Shown: in pieces, positions 37,401-52,400 of the stretch
How positions within the stretch are numbered: position 1 is the first letter of the stretch
Layout of the letters: each line of letters begins with the position of its first letter
Assembly: GCA_026874595.1 (NCBI GenBank)
Contig: CM049318.1
Location: 11,389,241 to 11,453,240, forward strand
Reading direction: 5' to 3'
DNA length: 64,000 bases
Source of the DNA: Sipunculus nudus
Taxonomy: Eukaryota > Annelida > Sipuncula > Golfingiida > Sipunculidae
Notes under the pieces: generated by a model
Databases searched by the model: none
Told to the model about the DNA's origin: nothing
What the model saw: the letters and a program-made list of their open reading frames with translations, nothing else
Position numbers and translations under genes: made by a program

Positions 37401-40400
37401 GTTAAACATATTTCTACAATCCATTGTAGTATCTCTGTGTCATATTACAAAATCCAAACAAGAACCTGATAATTTATGAGTTGGGTTTTAATTTATATGC
37501 TCCTATGTCTTAAATTCCATGTCCAAGAGAATGCTCTAACTGGACTGAATTATAAAAGGAAAACTAAAATATTTACAAATACAAATCATTGAATATCAGT
37601 TATGTTTATGTTTTAAATGAACCTTGTAACAGTTAAACTGACACATATGAAGGTATCCTATTTATAACTATTTGAACAAAGTGATAAGTTATATTATACT
37701 GGTTATAATGTGCATGTGGTAGACATGGCACACAGACCTAGTAGAAAAACCAAACAAAGTGCATGTTAGTAAAACAAACTGAAATGTGCATATAATTCAT
37801 CTCTCATCTCACTAAAGCAAGCTATAATACACAGGCAGAGAAGTAAACATAAAATAAATATATCTAAGATAAAAATTTATATGTTTCTTTATCATAGTTA
37901 TATCAAGTGACAATCCATGCATCTTTATAATAATATGACATTCTAACTGACAAACCCTTACAGATGGTAACCATATATGTGGGCAAGGGTACGTTATTTT
38001 ATATTGAGTACCATTTTGTTTTATTAGTTTTATTATATAATCTATTTTTTGCTAAAGATGGATTTTCTATTGTAATTTTATAACTTTACATCTTTATTTA
38101 AATTCACCTTATTTATATTGCCCTTAATAACAACAGGAATTAATTATCATCAGCGGTTAAGAAGAAGAATGTCCAGCATTACCTGCAGGTTGCAATGACA
38201 ATCAATTTTGGTACCTCTGACTTAAATTAACTGAATAAAAATATCACCGTCTACAATTAAATAATAAAGTTAACAGTGTTCATGTTGCACAGCACATTCA
38301 TTATACACTGTAGAATTAATTTTGAGATAACAAAAACTGAAGACAAAGGCCAGATGAAAGAGCGTCAGTAAAGAAATTAAGGAAAACAAATTACAATAAA
38401 ACTACTAGCAAAAACTAAAGCCAGTCTCCACACAAGGTCTCTGTCCAAGTGTTAAGTGTTACAACAAGAATTTTATGTCATGAAAAAATGGCCTCAACAT
38501 ACTATAAAGCCAAACAAAAAAGGTATGGTTCTCAGGCACTTTTTTTCAGAAATCAGTGCAGGTGGGCAATTTTTTCCCCCTTTTTTTAAATGTGTTGATA
38601 TAAATGTCATATGATCAGGGAAAAGCATGAAAATAACAGAATTATTTTGCTAAACAGTTGAAAGCACTATATAACAAAGGAAAACTTATCAAAATTGTAT
38701 TATTTTATCTTCTTGAAAGATGAAAATCAAAATAAAATTTGTGATGTGGGGGGTTAAAATTGACACAGGCAGTGCCTGGGAACCATACCTTTAAATTTTT
38801 TTGGCCTAATAAAAACTTGTTTTGATACTTTTAACTTATTTGGTGATTTGTAAAATTAATGGTCATATACTTAGGGAGATGGATATAAAAAAAATACAGA
38901 ATGATTCTTGCTCTGGAATATTAATGTCAGTAAGTAAATACATAGATGGACTTATTACTGAAGTTCAAAAGAAAATCTGAAGAGCAACTTGTAACAGAAT
39001 GACCAGCATGGTGGAGACTGAATAAAAGCAAACATGGTGAAATGTCTAGTTCTAATTCTTGCCAGTAGGTGTCTCACCTCATCCTCTCCCTCCTCACTGG
39101 CATCAAGGAGGGAAAAGTATTCTTTCATGCCCTATGAATATTCAAATCATAAATATCTCATGAATATTAAATGGAAAATGACCTCAAGGTCTACATATGA
39201 ATGCTGTGTCATAACATAATATACACAATATCAATCAATGTTCAGGTACAAATGACATTTATTATAAACATATTAAAAATGAATAATTTTGATAAAATAT
39301 TGGAAAATACAAATCATGTCTAAACTGAGTCATAATATGAAAGAAACACTTGTTTCAGTCTTAGTGGTAGATTTATATTCGGAGATCGCCATGAGCTTAT
39401 GATATATTTAATGGACAATATTCTTTCTTCTAATTATCAGTATTATAGTGTGTTACTAATCCAAGCAGTGTTCAACAGCGGTGTCATACAGTTAATGGAG
39501 ACCATAAGAATATTCTCTGCAAAAGCAAAAGAATATGGAACAATGGAACACAAAGCACACTTTCTATTCTTCACATTTTGCAACTTCAGACACCCCACAA
39601 AAGATATAATTACTAACATACACTGCTGTTTGGATTTTTACAGTGTCATAATTATGATATTTGAAGATTTTATTAGTGACACAAAACCATGAGAATACTT
39701 GAAAGATTTTATGACGGTGCAGAAGTGGACAGTTCCTTCAGTTCAAGAAACCTTTTCAAGCTCTGAAAATCATAAATACCTTTTGTCTGTAAAATATATT
39801 TCACATATGGCATAAAACAATGCAAGGTGCTATTAGAAGAACCAATATGTGCTATATAATGCCTTTTCCAAAGATACCAACTCTTATCATTATGTTATAA
39901 TCAGATAACACATTAATGTTACAATAAATTACCATTTAATGTAATGAAGTACAGCATTCCTCACCATATAATCAGCGAAGGCCATGGCATCTGCATCCAC
40001 CAATGGGAGGAGGTCTTTCATGGCCTTGTAGAGAGGTGGTATGACCTTCCTCATTTGTCCATCCAGAGGGGCAAACTTTCTGTTCCCATAGGTCAGGAAT
40101 CCCACCATGGTGGCCAATGCTGCCCCCTATTGTGCAAATCAAGAACAAATTTGTACATCAGGAGTTGTGGACACAATATTTTTTCAGATAAATTTGTAAA
40201 AACACAGCAAACAATTTAACCAGACACACAGCTGATAAAATTCACTATTAAGACTAACAAAAGCTGTTAATGAACTATGTTTTAATTTATCTATAAGAAT
40301 CCCATCAGTTTGGTCATCATCAAATGGTTTCCATTCAGTTTATCTATCATCAGACTGAGAAACTGTTAAATATTTAAATAAATATATTCATAAAATGTTC

Positions 40401-43400
40401 AAAATACTCTAGATCAAATAAACACTATATTCAGGGACCATTTAGTAAATAACTTTCTCTGCCACAGTGACTGATCAGTGAAGGATGAGTAATCCTTACT
40501 AGACTGGAAATAAGTGCAGCCACTGATCCCCCACCAGGACTGGCTGAGCGAGCTCCGACGGTGTAAACGAAATCCTTCAGGTCCATGCTAACGAGGGGCC
40601 CGTCCTTCTCCTCAGCCACCATGTACCTGAAATAAGAAAGTTAGTAAATAAATTTTATCAAAACTTATTTTTATCTTAACTTCATGCAAAAAATGCATAT
40701 GAGCATGAGATAAGATTAGTTCAGAAACAAAAAAGACCTTTGATTTTGTTTTTAAAAAATTACTGGAAAATTTTAAAAATATGCGAGCATGTATACCAGA
40801 CTTTATCTTGAATGGTTTAGATCAAACTTTTCCCACATAACCAGTGGCACCATCAGAAACAAATGACTTTGAGTTTCCAGACTCATTAAACTGACAAAGA
40901 TTATATTTTGTGATATCTAAAATGATTAATGATAAATATTATACTATTATTTAAACACAAGCTGTGAGATGTAAATAATCTCTTTTATAAATGCTTTATG
41001 ATAACATGATATCTGCTTTGGGTGTAGAACAAGTAAAAAAAATTTTTTTTACAACTAATTTCCCTTGCCCCATCATCATATTGCTAAAGAAGTTCAGTCA
41101 ATGTGAAATACTTGTTGATTAATTCAGGCATTGGTGAACAGATGCAGTGCAGAATAATAAATAGTAGAATTATTTAATTGCCAATTACTGGCCCCCATAT
41201 TTTCCTAAATTCCCTCCAGTTAGTGACAATTAACTACCAGGGTTTGAAGAACCTATTACATGCTGATGGCACTGGAAATATCTCACACAAAGCTGGTTTA
41301 TGGCATGATTAACTCTAACCCCATGACATCAGAAATAATTCTCTAGTGTATACAACTCATAGCGGTCATAATCATACCACTCTCAGATATGCTCACTGAT
41401 GTTTGCCTCAGTTACTCACTCAATGATCCTCTCCTTAGGATTAAACGGTCCCAGTGAGTGTAATCCAAGCCGGTCCACCACCTGTAACAACAAATACACA
41501 TAAATTAAATTGATCTGAACCATTATAACAATATATTAGTGGGGAGTTTTTCGTATTTTTATTTCTTGTTTAAAAAGAGTAAACTACACAATTACCAACA
41601 CCAGTGGTAATAGCCTTTTGCCAATAACAGAGGAGTTCCTATCAAAGAGAGGTCACAGGTCCCTCAGTTTACTTTCCTCAGGACTTCCTTCAGTGTCCAT
41701 AATACAAAGGTGTCTGTAGTAAAGAAGTCCCTATGAAGAGAGGTTTCCTTGTACAATTAAGGACTATTTATTATGATATTTGTTCAAGTTGGCTGATGTA
41801 ATATTTCAGGTGTCTGGCTTCTATTTATTATGATATTTGTTCACGTTTGATGAGGTAATATTTCAAGTGTCTGGCTTTCGTGCCTTAGATTGGCCATGAT
41901 CTTATTTAACCATTTTTATATGGTCTCTTACCCAAAAGTGGCACAGAAAGCATTCCTGGCTTGTGGTACAATAATTTATTCTACACATATGAGTGCTTTG
42001 ATTTTATGTCTTAAAAGGGTATATTGTATCATAAGAGTAAACTGATCACAATGATCATAATAAATCAGACAAAAATGGCAACATCAGTGATATGATCCTA
42101 AAATAGTTTTTCAAGGTGCTATAGTCTGTTTCATCCACTCATGTCCACTTGTTGTTTGCTATGAAAATTTTTATTAGGGACATTTCAAGGGAAAAAAATA
42201 TAGTGTAGGGTGGGGCATTAAAGAACCTGATCTTCAACAAGATAAATGAATACCTACATTACACCTTATTTAAGAAACAGAATTATTTAAAAATATGAGA
42301 AAACAGTCTACATTTTACAACATATCAAACCCACTTCTGGCAGTCAAATTCATTGGTGACATGCAAAAACTCCCTCAGTTGACAGCTGCTGATTGGATGA
42401 TATCATGTAAACACTCAACAAAAATATAACCAGCTAAAACAAAGATGGTTACTAATACAGGGACACATCATATCTGCAACATCATTGTGAAGAGAACAAA
42501 GAGTTGTGAAACATAAAACTTTGGATTTATTGTAACATTCCTAATTGCTATATTAGGTTGTCACTTCCAAATGTAATTTTCTAGGAAAGTAATGAAAAAT
42601 ATAAACATTTAAGAAAACTATCTAAAAAAAAACAAGTGGACAGCAAGTGGTTAAACGTACTATAGAACAGGATATTTCTTAATCCCTGTCTAACCAATAG
42701 ATATACTGAACAATACGTCCTGTGTATATGAGTTATAATTTATTTAAGGATATAATGTGTAATGAAGAACATACCAGTCTTATCTTCTGGTCCTCTTCAA
42801 GAATAAACAGGTTTTCCTTCTCCATGTAGTAGTCAGCAGCCTGCATCATGGCCGACAATGGCACAAGTCCTACGATCTGCGACCCGACCACAGCTAGATC
42901 CAGCTCCTGTAACAGGCAGCCATTTCTATATCATTACCAAGGGGGGGGACATGGCTGAAAGCACCAGCTTAGAATTCACCAGAAACCAAGAAGCAATTGC
43001 TGATAGTAAATGTTCCTAAGCATGTCACGTAAATTGAAAAATTTTCAATCTAAATTGAAAATTTAAAGAACTTCAGAATATTCTACTGCTGAGAATTCTA
43101 CATGCTCATAGAAAAAAGCTTTAACAACCATGTCCATAGTGTCAATGTGTATGCACCTTGACTTTATGGAACCATCAGTAGTTTCCAGTGGATGTCTAAA
43201 TGTCTCCACCTTCAAATTCTTTTCAAAGATCTATGAAAACCTTCTTACATTTACGATGACTTTAAAGATTTGATTTAATAAAAAAGAGGTCAGTTTTAAT
43301 TTCTGGGAACTGGTTTCAAATCTCTTTAAATTAAATTCTGATATTTTGCAATCCTGAATTTTTATATTCTTGTTTCATATATATGTATCACATTTAAGAA

Positions 43401-46400
43401 CTTAATTTTACTAACAAGGCCTACAGGCCTAATGCGAACCTGTGCATTGGAAAATACACCAGGTATAATGCTTCAATGCTGGACCATTACTTTTCATGTA
43501 TATGAACAATGCAAATACTTAACATTTTGAATAAGAAACAATTACACAAACATCACAGCTGAAATTCTGGCATGGGTGCACACAACACAAAAATGATTGT
43601 AGCTGGCACCACCAGTCTTGTATACAACGAAGCTATCAGAGATATATACATATGCCCAATTTCAGACTGATATATTAAACCCCTCTTGAGAAATAAGCAG
43701 GGACACACACTGTGCAAAAATTATTGTAGGTGGCACCACCAGTCTTGTATATGACAAAGCTATTTGATATGTATAAATATGCCCAATTTCAGGCTGATAT
43801 ATCAAATTCCTCTGTAGAAATAAGCAGGCACAAACACTGTGCATAAGTCATTGTAGGTGGCGACACCTGTCTTGTGAACGAGAAAGCCATCAAAGACACA
43901 TAGACAGGTCAAGATATCAGGCCAATACATCAAACTTACCTTGAGTCTGATGCATGGGGCTGACCAGGCTTAGGAGAGAAAGGCAGTTGCCCCTAGTGTG
44001 ACAAATTGCTAGCTCAGGCTCCTGCACTGAGTGAACTCATGATCTGCACCTTGCTAGACTGAGTGAACTTTTGACCTGTCCCTGGCTGCACTTAGTGAAC
44101 TCTTGACCTATTGCATAGAGCTATAAATAGATCCAGGCTGAACTTTGGTGCCAAATCTGATGAAGTGGGCAGTCTGCCAAGGCTATAAATAGAATGCAGC
44201 TACTGCACTGAGTGAACTCCTGACCTATACCTGGCTGCACTGAGTGAACTCTTGACCTGTTGCCTAATCTGATACAGTTGGCAGTCTGCCAAAGCTATAT
44301 ATAGATCCAGACTGACCTTTGGCCTGTTGCCAAATCTAAAATAGTAGCCACACCATTGTACAAGCTCACAGATTGGCTCAACATGCAGCCCCGAGGAGCA
44401 TGTCACACATGAGGTGATCACATGATACTCATGAGGTGATCACATGCTACCTAAGAGGTGATCACATGGTCCCCATGAGGTGTTCACATGTCACCCATGA
44501 GGTGATCACATGCCTGTGTTTGGCTGCACTGATTGAACTCTTGACCTATATCTGGCTGCACTGAATGAACTCTTGATCTGTTGCCAAATCTGAAACAGTT
44601 GGGAGTTTCTCAACCTATTTAAAGGTACAGACACAATCATGGCCTTTTGGTAAATCTGTTTACACATACTGAATGACTTTGGCTATAATGCTTTTTTTTC
44701 AAGCTGACAAATTGATAAACTTTTTATCAAAATATCTAAATAATAAAAGATGCAGTCCTTTCATTGTTAAAGGTCCAATAATTCTACCAAAAATCATTCA
44801 AGTAAACTTGAACAAAGGCCACCTAAGAATAATTTTTGTGCAATGTTAAAGAAGTTATAATTGAAACAATAATATTGTAGAAGAACACTATTGCAGTCCT
44901 CAGTTTGAAATAGATATAATAATGGCCATAAGACCAACTCAAGCTTTTTATGACTCAACTAAAAATCAACAAACTCAATCTATTCTGATATGATTGAAAG
45001 AACCATGTCCTAGGATAATTCTTTTGAAAAATTGAATGATTTAACTTGACAGTTTCATCATAAACATTTTAAGCTGAAAGAGGCTAAAATTATAAGGTTT
45101 GTGCCCATAAAAAAACAGGTCAATGTAGATGGCACCACAAAATCTGCAACTTCAAATATGAGTCATGTTACCAACATTTGCACAATACTTGGTAATGCTA
45201 GCCTCTGTCATTTCTGAGATTACTATGTCAGTATGCTTACTTGGCCAAATGACTACATTCAAATTCGTGTAACTAAAATTAATCAAATGCAAACCATTTG
45301 AACACAATTGAGAGGGCTTGCCTCTGGGATCATTTCTATAAAATAATGAACAATTTGGCTAGACTGTTTACAAGAAGAAGACTTTTAAAGGTTTTCAGCT
45401 TTTTCTCTATAAAATCTAAGAAAATGCAGAGTTTTTCAGATGGCTAATTTTTTGCATTAAATTTCTTGATGCTAGCTCCAGTCATTTTTGAGATAGTATG
45501 GGTTAACGTACAGACGACAGACTAAGGAAGCCGCCACACCATCGCATTAGCTCACAGGTTCTCTAAAAATTACTACAGATGCATACTGAATGCAAAATTA
45601 TAATACAGATACATCTCACTGATGGTAATATCTTGAATTAAGTTAAGTATGGATACCAATTATTTATAATCCATGTACAGCCGTCTTTAAATACCCACAG
45701 AGAGCTGTATACCTGTGATTGTAAACATTGCCTGGTATAAGGAATATCTAAAATCATAAATCTACATTTTTCAAAAGCTTTTAAAAAACAATCTTGTCGA
45801 TATTAACCATAGATAACCTGAAATCTAAATGTCTAGAGGAATGATGTAATGGATGCTGATAAACTGGTGCCAGGCTAGATGTATCTGCTTCACACAGTTA
45901 ACATATATGGTAAAATAAATTCAATCTTTATAATTCAGCCAAAATTCATTCTTTGGAACCATAAAAGACAAATATTATAAGAACTATTCAGGGGATTATG
46001 CTTGTAAAATATTAAACAAATTGGCCTCGGTGGCATCAGTCAAAAAACGTTTTGTAGGTTTATAACTCATATGGGAAAATACAGCAAAATGGCTAAGTTA
46101 AGCTTCCCATAACTCAGCCAAAAATCACTGAACCTTAACCATTTGAACAAACTTGAATTATCAATATCTAAGGATAATTAATGTGTGAGATTTAACAATT
46201 TGGCCAAGTGGTTTTTGAGAAGAAGATCTTTGTAGCCACTGAGCTAAAATGGGCTGTTATGGCATATGACTAAATTCAGCTTCCCATAACTCAGCCAAAA
46301 GTCACTGAACTGAGACCATTTGAACAAACTTCAGAAAGCACCACCCTAGGATCATTTCTGTGCAATATTAAACAATTTTGCCAAATGGTTTCAGAGAAGA

Positions 46401-49400
46401 AGTTTTTTGTAGCTGTCAGTATGATACAGGCACTGATGACCCCCCGAACAAAATAGGCTGATGCAGGTGGTGCGACCAACACCTCAATTTCAGATATGAC
46501 TCATGTGACCAATGTTGGCATAAAATTTGGTGATGATAGCTCCAGCCGTTTCTGAGATTGTAATTTTAGTATGCTTTTTTGGACAGATGACTAAGTTCAA
46601 CTTCCTGTAACTCGGCCAAAAATCACTGAACTCAAACCATTCAAACAAACTTGAGAGAAATTGTTCAAGGAATCATTTATGTGAAATATTGGACAATTTT
46701 GCTGAACAGTTTCTGAGAAGAAGATTTTTAAAGGTTTTTTAGCTTTTTCCCTATAAAATCTAAGATTTTTTTAGACGACTAATTTTTTGCATAAAATTTA
46801 ATGATGCTAACTCCTGCCGTTTTCAAGATAGTATGGGTTAACGTACAGAGGAAGGACGATGGCGGACAGACAACAGACGACGGGCAATGCCACACCATCA
46901 CATAAGCTCACAGGTTTGCTAAAAATTAAAGGAATAACATAGCAAATCTTCTATATGAAAATGTCTAAGCTGAGCCAGAGAGGTAAATTTATGCTCTCTT
47001 TTCACACTTGTATATCAGCTTGTGGCTCCCCCTACCTTTGCATCTTTGACAACCTCTTCGTAGACACGGTGGATTGGGGTGACATCGTGGTCTACGATGT
47101 TCGCAGACACTTGAGCCATATTGGCCTCCTCCAGGTACCAGCCTATGGCCTGTACCTTCTGGAGACGACCAGGCTGAAGCAAAGTGATCCATTAGTGACA
47201 ATGTTCAGAACTATACAGATTATTTTACAGAGTTTGCTGTTATGGTTCCATTTCGTTACTTATTGTTAATTGTTAAAATAAAAGGACACACTGAATATAA
47301 TTATATTATTGTCATTGTATTATGCATGCACTTTTGGTACTATGGGTCTGAGGCCTTACATTTTCTTAATATAAACATTCATTTATTAAAGTTAACAAAA
47401 ATTATTTAAATAATCTTTTAGAATTTTCAATATATTTTATTTTAAATTTATTTTTGTTCCATGACTGTATGCCTTTATCACTAGGCTTTAACCTAAAATA
47501 ACAGAAGTGATATCTCATGCAATAAGGAGTCACAATTCTTGAGTGTTGGAGGATGACAGAGAATATGGCTCAGTCTTACTAAATTGCTACTTCAAGTGAA
47601 GAGCCTAAATTCTTGAAGATGTCTTTAGCCAGAAATATGCTCAGTAAAGAGAAATTTTAATCAGTCAAAGGTATGGGGGAAAAAGGTGAAAAAAGTATGA
47701 TATTTGTAAAAGTAACAATTGGTAGCAATACCACTTGATCTTAACTTGAATATCTTTTCATTTACAGAGAGATATGAGCTGTATCCAGACTGAAAAGGTC
47801 CCAATGTAGCAATTGTACAATTTTCTGGCACACCCTTACACTTACCTCATCTTTGCCGCGTCCCTGCTCGCGAACATTGAGAGCGATGCGGTGAGCTTGT
47901 TCTTTTGTGGAGAGCATGTTGATGTTGTACGCTACAAGGAACTTGCGAGCACCAACCATTGTGGCCCCCCACACTGGTACAAACTCTGGTGGCCCAAAGT
48001 CAGGCTTCCACTCTTCCTTACCGAGCTAGGAGTAAAATATAAACCTCTATAGTATATACATATTTTTTGGTATTCAATAACACAGCAACAGGGTGCTGTA
48101 TGTAACATTCAGTATTTTTTTTGGCAAGTGTTTGGAAAAATCTGACACAAACACATTCTAGAACAATTTTCCTTTTTCCTATTAATTCTGTTATTGTCAG
48201 TATTGTATCTGCAGATTTGCAATGCTCTCAGTAACATACATCAATCATGGTCTGATTTCATTATCATTATTATTTCCACTTTTTTTTATTTACATAATAA
48301 GTAAACATCATGATATTAAACAGCTTGTCATTCTGTTAACCTATCCTCCCCACTGGTAAGGAATAATAAATATTAATCTACAAAAGATTTGGGGCTGAAA
48401 ACTGAATTTTCAATTGATACTGATCATGAATATGGGATCTACCAAAATAACTGAATATGGAAACTACATTGCCCTTCTCCCTACATTTATGCCTATGCTG
48501 CTGGTATATTTAGGGATTTATTTACCCACAATCCCTAACTAACAGATGTACTCTTATGAGTATGTTTCTGTACAATCTGTCCATTAACAGCAGAGACATG
48601 GAGGGGGCTGGTGGTTTTTACCTTCTCCATCAGTCCTTCATACTCCCCGGCCCTGATCTGAGGAACGGTCTTCCTGTGTTCATCCTCAGCAGCCTCTCCA
48701 TACAAGTACACTACAATCAAAGGTCAAGGTCAGGAGAAGTCAGGTCAACAAAGGTCAAGGTCACTTGTGATGGAAATGTTTGCTATGACCTCTAACATTT
48801 ATACCAAGAAGTTTATTTATCTAAGAATCTTGTGTGTTCAACAGGTTTCAACAGAATCACAATGGTAAAATTTGAAGTGGATCAGAAAGTATCTCTATTT
48901 GCTAATGTACAAGCAAGGTAATACTGCCCTGGTATATGAGCTAAGTCATGAGTACAAAGACATGGGACCAGAGAGCAGAGTTCCTTACAGTGTTCAGTGG
49001 GGAGTAATCTTAATAGTCAGCTGGATAAATAGACACAGGATAATTGTCTGGTTAACTGAGCAAAAAAGTCTGCTTGTTTGGGCAATGACAGGAATAAATA
49101 CATTTTCTTTAATAGAAGACTTGATTGTACATGATTAAATGAAAGCAAGGTTAATGATTTATTAGAAATACACCAGTGAAGATCATTGACAGCAATACTG
49201 TCTACTGTTTAACAGAATGGCACGTCTAGGTCAGTGCCCAAAGTATATATGTATACACTGTTCAAACAATGTGGGGTACCTGGAATTCCAAACTCAATGG
49301 CAAGTCTTTCTGCAAATTCCTTGGCACAATCCACACAGTCCTCCATGGAAACGCCCTTGACTGGTATAAAAGGACACACGTCAATGGCTCCAAGACGTGG

Positions 49401-52400
49401 ATGTTCACCTGTAGTACAAAACACAAATATGTCAGCTGTTTGTCTGATTAATAAACTACTCTTATAAATCATCTGGGTGAACTCAGCATAAAAATACATC
49501 AGTAGTTATATGTTACTGCTGTTAAATATTGATATGTTCTTATTTTCTCACATTTGGCATCATGTGTAATATAAATGTGTACCAGGAAATGATAAAAGAA
49601 ACTCAATCTAAGCAAATGCAGGGATCAGGTATTAAATGTTTTTTGAAAGACATCCAGTTTGCTTTCAGTCATATCAATGACATCTATGTCCTGTGTTTAT
49701 TCATATCAATGACTTCTGTGTTTAGTCATATAAATGAGGCTCATCTACTTCTGAGTTTAGTCATTTGTATATATGTATATTCGGTCCATTGACCCAAGTG
49801 TTTAGTTATATCAAGGAGCTCCACCTAACTCTTGTGTTTGGTCATATCATGAGGTCCACCTCCCTCTGTGCTAGGTCATATCAATGAGGTCCACCTACCT
49901 CAGTGCTTGGTCATATCAATGAGGTTCACCTACCTCTGTGCTAGGTCATATCAATGAGGTTCACCTACCTCAGTGCTTGGTCATATCAATGAGGTTCACC
50001 TACCTCTTGTGTTTGGTCATATCAATGAGGTCCACCTACCTCTGTGCTTGGTCATATCAATGAGGTCCACCTACCTCAGTGCTTGGTCATATCAATGAGG
50101 TTCACCTACCTCTGTGATAGGTCATATCAATGAGGTTCACCTACCTCAGTGCTTGGTCATATCAATGAGGTCCACTTACCTCTGTGCTTGGTCATATCAA
50201 TGAGGTCCACCTACCTCAGTGCTTGGTCATATCAATGAGGTTCACCTACCTCTGTGCTAGGTCATATCAATGAGGTTCACCTACCTCTGTGCTTGATCAT
50301 ATCAATGAGGTCCACCTACCTCTGTGTTAGGTCATATCAATGAGGTTCACCTACCTCAGTGCTTGGTCATATCAATAAGGTTCACCTACCTCTTGTGTTT
50401 GGTCATATCATGAGGTCCACCTCCCTCTGTGCTTGGTCATATCAATGAGGTCCACCTACCTCTGTGCTTGGTCATATCAATGAGGTTCACCTACCTCTGT
50501 GCTTGGTCATATCAATGAGGTTCACCTACCTCTGTGCTTGATCATATCAATGAGGTTCACCTACCTCTGTGCTAGGTCATATCAATGAGGTTCACCTCCC
50601 TCTGTGCTTGATCATATCAAGGAGGTCCACCTACCTCTTGTGTTTGGTCATATCATGAGGTCCACCTCCCTCTGTGCTTGGTCATATCAATGAGGTTCAC
50701 CTACCTCAGTGCTTGGTCATATCAATGAGGTTCACCTACCTCTGTGCTAGGTCATATCAATGAGGTTCACCTACCTCTATGCTAGGTCATATCAATGAGG
50801 TTCACCTACCTCTGTGCTTGATCATATCAATGAGGTCCACCTACCTCTGTGCTAGGTCATATCAATGAGGTCCACCTACCTCTGTGCTTGATCATATCAA
50901 TGAGGTCCACCTACCTCTGTGCTAGGTCATATCAATGAGGTCCACCTACCTCTGTGCTTGATCATGTCAATGAGGTCCACCTACCTCTGTGCTAGGTCAT
51001 ATCAATGAGGTCCACCTACCTCTGTGCTTGATCATATCAATGAGGTCCACCTACCTCTGTGCTAGGTCATATCAATGAGGTTCACCTACCTCTTTGCTTG
51101 ATCATATCAATGAGGTCCACCTACCTCTGTGCTAGGTCATATCAATGAGGTCCACCTACCTCTGTGCTTGATCATGTCAATGAGGTCCACCTACCCCTGT
51201 GCTTGGTCATATCAATGAGGTCCACCTACCTCTGTGCTTGTTCATATCAATGAGGTCCACCTACCTCTGTACTTGGTCATACCAATGAGCCACCTACCTC
51301 TGTACTTGGTCATATCAATGAGGTCCACCTACCTCTGTACTTGGTCATATGAATGAGGTCCACCTACCTCTGTACTTGGTCATATCAATGAGGTCCACCT
51401 ACCTCTGTACTTGGTCATATGAATGAGGTCCACCTACCTCTGTACTTGGTCATATCAATGAGGTCCATCTACCTCTGTGTTTGGTCATATCAATGAGGTC
51501 CACCTACCCCTGTGCTTGGTCATATCAATGAGGTCCACCTACCTCTGTGCTTGGTCATATCAATGAGGTCCACCTACCTCTGTGCTTGGTCATATCAATG
51601 AGGTCCACCTACCCCTGTGCTTTGTCATATCAATGAGGTCCACCTACCCCTGTGCTTGGTCATATCAATGAGGTCCACCTACCTCTGTGCTTGGTCATAT
51701 CAATGAGGTCCACCTACTTCTGTACTTGGTCATATCAATGAGGTCCATCTACCTCTGTGTTTGGTCATATCAATGAGGTCCACCTACCCCTGTGCTTGGT
51801 CATATCAATGAGGTCCACCTACCTCTGTGCTTGGTCATATCAATGAGGTCCACCTACCTCTGTGCTTGGTCATATCAATGAGGTCCACCTACCCCTGTGC
51901 TTGGTCATATCAATGAGGTCCATCTACCTCTGTGTTTGGTCATATCAATGAGGTCCACCTACCCCTGTGCTTGGTCATATCAATGAGGTCCACCTACCTC
52001 TGTGCTTGGTCATATCAATGAGGTCCACCTACTTCTGTACTTGGTCATATCAATGAGGTCCATCTACCTCTGTGTTTGGTCATATCAATGAGGTCCACCT
52101 ACCCCTGTGCTTGGTCATATCAATGAGGTCCACCTACCTCTGTGCTTGGTCATATCAATGAGGTCCACCTACCTCTGTGCTTGGTCATATCAATGAGGTC
52201 CACCTACCTCTGTACTTGGTCATATCAATGAGGTCCATCTACCTCTGTGTTTGGTCATATCAATGAGGTCCACCTACCCCTGTGCTTGGTCATATCAATG
52301 AGGTCCACCTACCTCTGTGCTTGGTCATATCAATGAGGTCCACCTACCTCTGTGCTTGGTCATATCAATGAGGTCCACCTACCCCTGTGCTTGGTCATAT

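Noticed and set aside
40431-40622. Minus-strand frame starting [10 protein letters not shown] as a separate small gene
   Set aside because: It is FTCD exon 9; the Met is internal and the frame's last codons run past the donor.
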